DNA from: Thermoplasmatota archaeon
GTDB lineage: Archaea; Thermoplasmatota; Thermoplasmata; Thermoplasmatales; GCA-001856825
Assembly (NCBI GenBank): GCA_023379555.1
Contig: JAMCQR010000003.1
Coordinates: forward strand, 1 to 24,332
Direction of reading: 5' to 3'
DNA length: 24,332 nucleotides
This document shows positions 22,001 to 24,332 of the stretch, in pieces; position 1 is the stretch's first letter, and each line of letters opens with the position of its first letter. The translations under genes were made by a program, and so were the position numbers. The notes under the pieces are model-generated. The model saw only the letters and a program-made list of their open reading frames with translations. It was not told the DNA's origin and did not search any database.

Positions 22001-24027
22001 TTCCTATCGGTACCAGTTTTACGTTATCTATCGGTGCTCAGCATTACTTGGCGACCAATAACGAAACATTACAGACAGCAGTTGGCAATTACAATTTTTC
22101 AATAATACCTTACTCAGACGATTTTACTATCTATGAGCCTGACCCCCAGTACGGGAGTATCTATGGTTTTCAAACTGAAAATGTTCTTAACATTCATTTT
22201 TATCCTATCTCTAAGGCAGAATATTATAATCTTTCAAAGGAGATTTCAAACAATACCTTTTGGACAACTTCCTTGTCATACAATAAAGACGAAATTTTGT
22301 ATGCGGGAGGAGGAAATGTCGTTATCATGAATGCGTCCTCAGGTCTGGTGTATTCGAAAGCTTTCCCCTCTTCAAATGGGGGGGCAGATACCACAGTACC
22401 TTTTCTTGACGGATTTCTCATTGGGGGTTCAGCTTCACCAGACCGACCCGGTATATTCTACTTCAACCTTTCAACGCAAGAATTCGAAAACATCTCCCAG
22501 CTCTTACCATATACTTGGAATTCTACTGGATCCGGAATAACCAGCATATCTGTTATAAACTCTTCTGCATTCTCTTTCATTGGTAGCGGTACCTCTTCGA
22601 CATATTTCGGAGAAATTAGAAACGGAAGATTCCTCAACTTCACTCCGTATCTCACATTACCTTTTATGCAAACGAATGATCTGTACGAGTTCTCTGAAGC
22701 ATATCTATCAGCAAGCAATAGAATAATAATAACCACTGGAAAATCAGTAGGGACCTTTAATCTAACGAGCGATACTTTCCAAGACATAACTTCGCTCTTT
22801 TATACAGGTGGTCAAGGTTTTGACTTTGGACATCTCGGGAACGTTTATAACCCATCATCTGACTATGTTGCCTCTAATGGTTCATCCGCTATGTTAATAG
22901 GCTACTCTCCTCAAGGACCCCTAGTCGAATTATACAATCCTGAAAAGGGGATTTCTGATTTATCAAATCTATTCCCACATAACGAATATGAAGATGCAGT
23001 AACGTGGGAAGATGGAGACTTCGTTCTGTCTGGATACGCCTCCAGCAAAGGGAGTCCATCAATATTTGTTTATAATACTACCAAGAACCTAGAAACCGAA
23101 CTTAACACGAGCACCTACGGAAGCATATCTTTGATAGATGATGCCATAAAGGTTGACAACTCCTTCTTTTTCACTACATTCAACTCGAAACCGATTCCAG
23201 GCACGAAGTACGTAGCCGACTTCTCGTATTATGGAGAGATAAAGCTAACTCCAATTGGTAGCGTTCATCTTATGATAAATATTCCATCAACAATTGAAGT
23301 CGATAATGAAAAGTTCTATGAAAACAGCATAACCGTACCTGAATTCGCAGGAAACTATTCTTTTGTCATCTCTTCTCCGGGCTTCGATAACTATACTGAA
23401 ACTATAGATATTATTCCATTCAAAATACAGTATCTGAATGTGACAATGGAACCAAAATCCTATGAGATTACGTTCAGAGAGATAGGTTTGGCTGCCGGTA
23501 CCGTCTGGACCGTCACGCTAAACAATCTCACGAAATCCTCCACCGGCAGTATCAGTTTCAGTGCCCCCAACGGAACATATTCCTATTCAATCGGAAAAAT
23601 GGCCGGATATACCGTTCTCACCCAATCAGGGGTTGTTACTGTCAATGGTAAGTCCGTATCGGAGTCAATAACCTTTAATCAAATAGAGCAAAATGGCTAT
23701 TTCGCAGGTTCCGTGAGTCCTCCTAACGCAACCATCTCCATACTCGTCAACGGAAGCTGGGTATCTTACAAGGAGGACAACGGCAGCTTCAACATATCGT
23801 TGAATCCGGGAACTTATGGAATTAATATTTCCGCCCCTGGGTACACAGCTTATACCACCAACATAACAGTTTCATCTTCCACCGTGACTTCACTCTCTAT
23901 TCACAGCCTTTCAAAAGTATCAGGACCTTCTTCGTTCCCAGTGTTGCTCCTTGTTATCGCAATCGTAATCATAGCAAGTTTAGCCGTTGCAGCAGTAGCC
24001 TTGGTGAGATTCAGGAAAAGGACGTGA
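19054..24027 (+). CDS. Giant membrane-anchored cell-surface protein with Asp-box (VPS10/sortilin-like) propeller
   Basis: 1657 residues, with a signal peptide (1 to about 36; KKKALGSIVVFLLAALILVS, then PVSGQQ). From about 280 to 862 there are thirteen Asp-box motifs, S-x-(D/N)-x-G-x-(T/S)-(W/F/Y), such as SDNGGLTW, SVNGGQTW, SDNYGKTW and SNDGGKSW. They are preceded by blade strands such as IAVSPSDPNVIYAS. The number and spread fit a large VPS10/sortilin-type propeller; no sialidase active site is evident. An EIGLPIGTSF module follows near 980, then about 1060-1400 holds a different repeat (FNLSTQEFENISQLLPY, FNLTSDTFQDITSLFY, YNPEKGISDLSNLFP), probably a second propeller. PEGA-like beta modules (a second EIGLAAGT near 1476; LNPGTYGINISAPGY) follow. 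A membrane span (about 1626-1652) with an RFRKRT tail keeps it on the cell outside. NxS/T glycosylation sites are very frequent. Likely roles are binding or adhesion; none is proven. Confidence 0.85.
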   Translation: MDFYHESEKKKALGSIVVFLLAALILVSVFAAPVSGQQTDNSSIGANSHFCFSTSSDNLSAKGNAVLGHRQQLNPIQNNTVGTATSAYAPDSTGQVWLGSFNGSYLQPVYIPVYSSELGSFNNLTQIFSYDPSILSFYGTLNDVASQNVTFSYSMSINGVVKIQGTGSFYAGFKQTLLYYLIFNSSDANRTLTSVLLDNSILGTVDYPVTYLSTVKLIKGWTNLGPHSISAPGMIQGGGAGTVDAVGYSPHNMSVIYVASGSGGPWGGGSVYGFGGIYRSDNGGLTWSPVDRGLNSSLVEAVAVDPHNPDVLVISTGGLGSIVGGHIYKSVNGGQTWQETYNVGGDYLSYDNGFLYAASYHAILSSDNFGSTWNIVSNFSYLVTTMAETDNGSTILVGTSSFDIPYGNTVNTAEIFRSTDSGSNYSVVATFPGYNTVSQIVVNPSNHSNVWALVYQGYTSSPNLFESNTGGSTWNTVNDTAVGIKNPVVNVTLEDSFYVTEPLSYSANETSRNASADIYEVPQGIAIDPINGSIIYVIGPGYVYKSTDFGKHFINLGDEYGQNIGQDNRIINIDPLNDSVMFIGSDQGLIVTYNGGESWTGIDNRSSNMLYDVAADGSNIFTTVQDWSPLFSDNYGKTWYQTQVSEEGFVAVDPYNPSIIIHVPPWNNPVEVSNDGGDTFFLSNVNQTELFVQARDSPNPIAFGPRTIYIAGKAGIFYSNNSGESFALISGSPNNTLSGVGAIAVSPSDPNVIYASNYEGLFVSYDYGFSWKEINNVGNVASIVVDPFNSSLIYFDIFNGDTYDSLYVSFNGGVSYEELNKSSNDNFAAPPTISAFDHLNSLYLVYTSGNGIYLSNDGGKSWLNISYNLRTLVVSSFYLSPNGSAYLSTYGSGVWYDSDLFNMSYSVNEPILSGYLPKNDYVTIDGVTINSTGLFTFKLTEGNNTIYVASLGKVISMNAVLDHIYFENFSDPFTQVEVKEIGLPIGTSFTLSIGAQHYLATNNETLQTAVGNYNFSIIPYSDDFTIYEPDPQYGSIYGFQTENVLNIHFYPISKAEYYNLSKEISNNTFWTTSLSYNKDEILYAGGGNVVIMNASSGLVYSKAFPSSNGGADTTVPFLDGFLIGGSASPDRPGIFYFNLSTQEFENISQLLPYTWNSTGSGITSISVINSSAFSFIGSGTSSTYFGEIRNGRFLNFTPYLTLPFMQTNDLYEFSEAYLSASNRIIITTGKSVGTFNLTSDTFQDITSLFYTGGQGFDFGHLGNVYNPSSDYVASNGSSAMLIGYSPQGPLVELYNPEKGISDLSNLFPHNEYEDAVTWEDGDFVLSGYASSKGSPSIFVYNTTKNLETELNTSTYGSISLIDDAIKVDNSFFFTTFNSKPIPGTKYVADFSYYGEIKLTPIGSVHLMINIPSTIEVDNEKFYENSITVPEFAGNYSFVISSPGFDNYTETIDIIPFKIQYLNVTMEPKSYEITFREIGLAAGTVWTVTLNNLTKSSTGSISFSAPNGTYSYSIGKMAGYTVLTQSGVVTVNGKSVSESITFNQIEQNGYFAGSVSPPNATISILVNGSWVSYKEDNGSFNISLNPGTYGINISAPGYTAYTTNITVSSSTVTSLSIHSLSKVSGPSSFPVLLLVIAIVIIASLAVAAVALVRFRKRT

Positions 24028-24332
24028 GATTGTGAGAAAAAGCCGGACTGAAGATTCAGATACGTGTCTCAAACTGCCATAAACAGTACAGATATATGAA
24101 TAGTGTATGCATCTCAACCCAGATAGATCACTTGAAGACCTCTCTACAATGTTCAATCCTTCAGTCAGAGGATAGTACAACTATTTCAAAAATTCCTCTA
24201 TCCAGCAAAACAGAATTTTGAAATGTAATTTCCAAATCAATTCAATTCGGATAAATCATTTAATCATGGTAAAATTTACTAAGATAACCAAGAAAATTGG
24301 ATTTTATTCTCTGAACATAATATGAGTTGAAC
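24028..24332. other. Window end: no intact gene apart from a reverse transcriptase relic
   Basis: AT-rich sequence after the giant gene. It holds the maturase-like remnant described separately. No supported start, TATA-start pair or RNA gene was seen. Confidence 0.5.
24077..24230 (+). pseudogene. Group II intron reverse transcriptase/maturase C-terminal remnant
   Basis: One plus-strand frame reads TVQIYE-stop-CMHLNPDRSLEDL, then STMFNPSVRG-stop-YNYFKNSSI. This matches the maturase (domain X) end of group II intron proteins: IRxTIRSWxxHxxxDxSLEDL, then ARMxNPxIRGWxNYYGxFYxSAL. Both stops are TAG (24101-24103, 24173-24175) and sit exactly where the family has conserved Trp (TGG), so each is explained by one G-to-A change. 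Downstream the frame stays open but has lost similarity. The reverse transcriptase domain is absent from the sequence before it. It is dead coding sequence. Confidence 0.6.

Noticed and set aside
1..24332. CRISPR array, intact insertion sequence or replication origin
   Set aside because: No regularly spaced direct repeats, no intact transposase with terminal repeats and no repeated origin-box clusters were seen by reading; polB alone does not mark an origin.

Overview
The window looks like a chromosome segment from a euryarchaeon of the Thermoplasmata/Thermoplasmatales type. The signs are a family B DNA polymerase with a C-terminal PCNA-binding tail, transcription factor B, a Gar1 H/ACA RNP gene, archaeal TATA boxes about 25-30 bases before start codons (several apparently leaderless), and AGA/AGG-rich arginine codons. 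The taxon is inferred from gene content and style only.

Layout. (1) 1-4959, plus strand, metabolism: the 3' part of a lambda-crystallin-type 3-hydroxyacyl-CoA dehydrogenase overlaps a thiamine-diphosphate enzyme of the acetolactate synthase/benzoylformate decarboxylase superfamily. After a 147-base gap with its own TATA box come a sphingosine-1-phosphate-lyase-like PLP enzyme and an MFS transporter joined by an ATGA overlap. (2) 4960-6369: about 1.4 kb without an intact gene. It contains a decayed ftsZ copy on the minus strand. (3) 12161-6370, minus strand: a tightly coupled type IV pilus-like (Tad/archaellum-type) operon in the order ATPase, membrane protein, membrane protein, ATPase, pilin-like protein. 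Two of its junctions use TTGA stop/start overlaps. (4) 12199-14517 minus, polB, divergent from 14653-16284 plus, pyrG. (5) 16315-17595 plus, information processing: gar1, tfb, tRNA-Lys(UUU). (6) 17596-18854: small or broken genes, including a short gene with a good ribosome binding site, palindromes upstream and an in-frame TAG, and a minus-strand gene split by a frameshift at a run of seven A. (7) 19054-24027 plus: a 1657-residue cell-surface protein with signal peptide, a large Asp-box (VPS10/sortilin-like) propeller, a second repeat domain, PEGA-like modules and a C-terminal membrane anchor. (8) 24028-24332: a decayed C-terminal (maturase) piece of a group II intron reverse transcriptase.

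Working together: the pilus-like operon and the giant anchored surface protein both concern the cell envelope, but they are separated by the polB-tfb block, so a functional link is only a suggestion. The metabolic block may take up and degrade a small carbonyl/amine compound; its substrate cannot be read from sequence. The most noteworthy items are the ftsZ relic, the group II intron relic with two conserved Trp positions reading TAG, the doubled E-F-F-E pilus operon, and an SPL-like lyase in what appears to be an archaeon. No CRISPR array or intact insertion sequence was seen.
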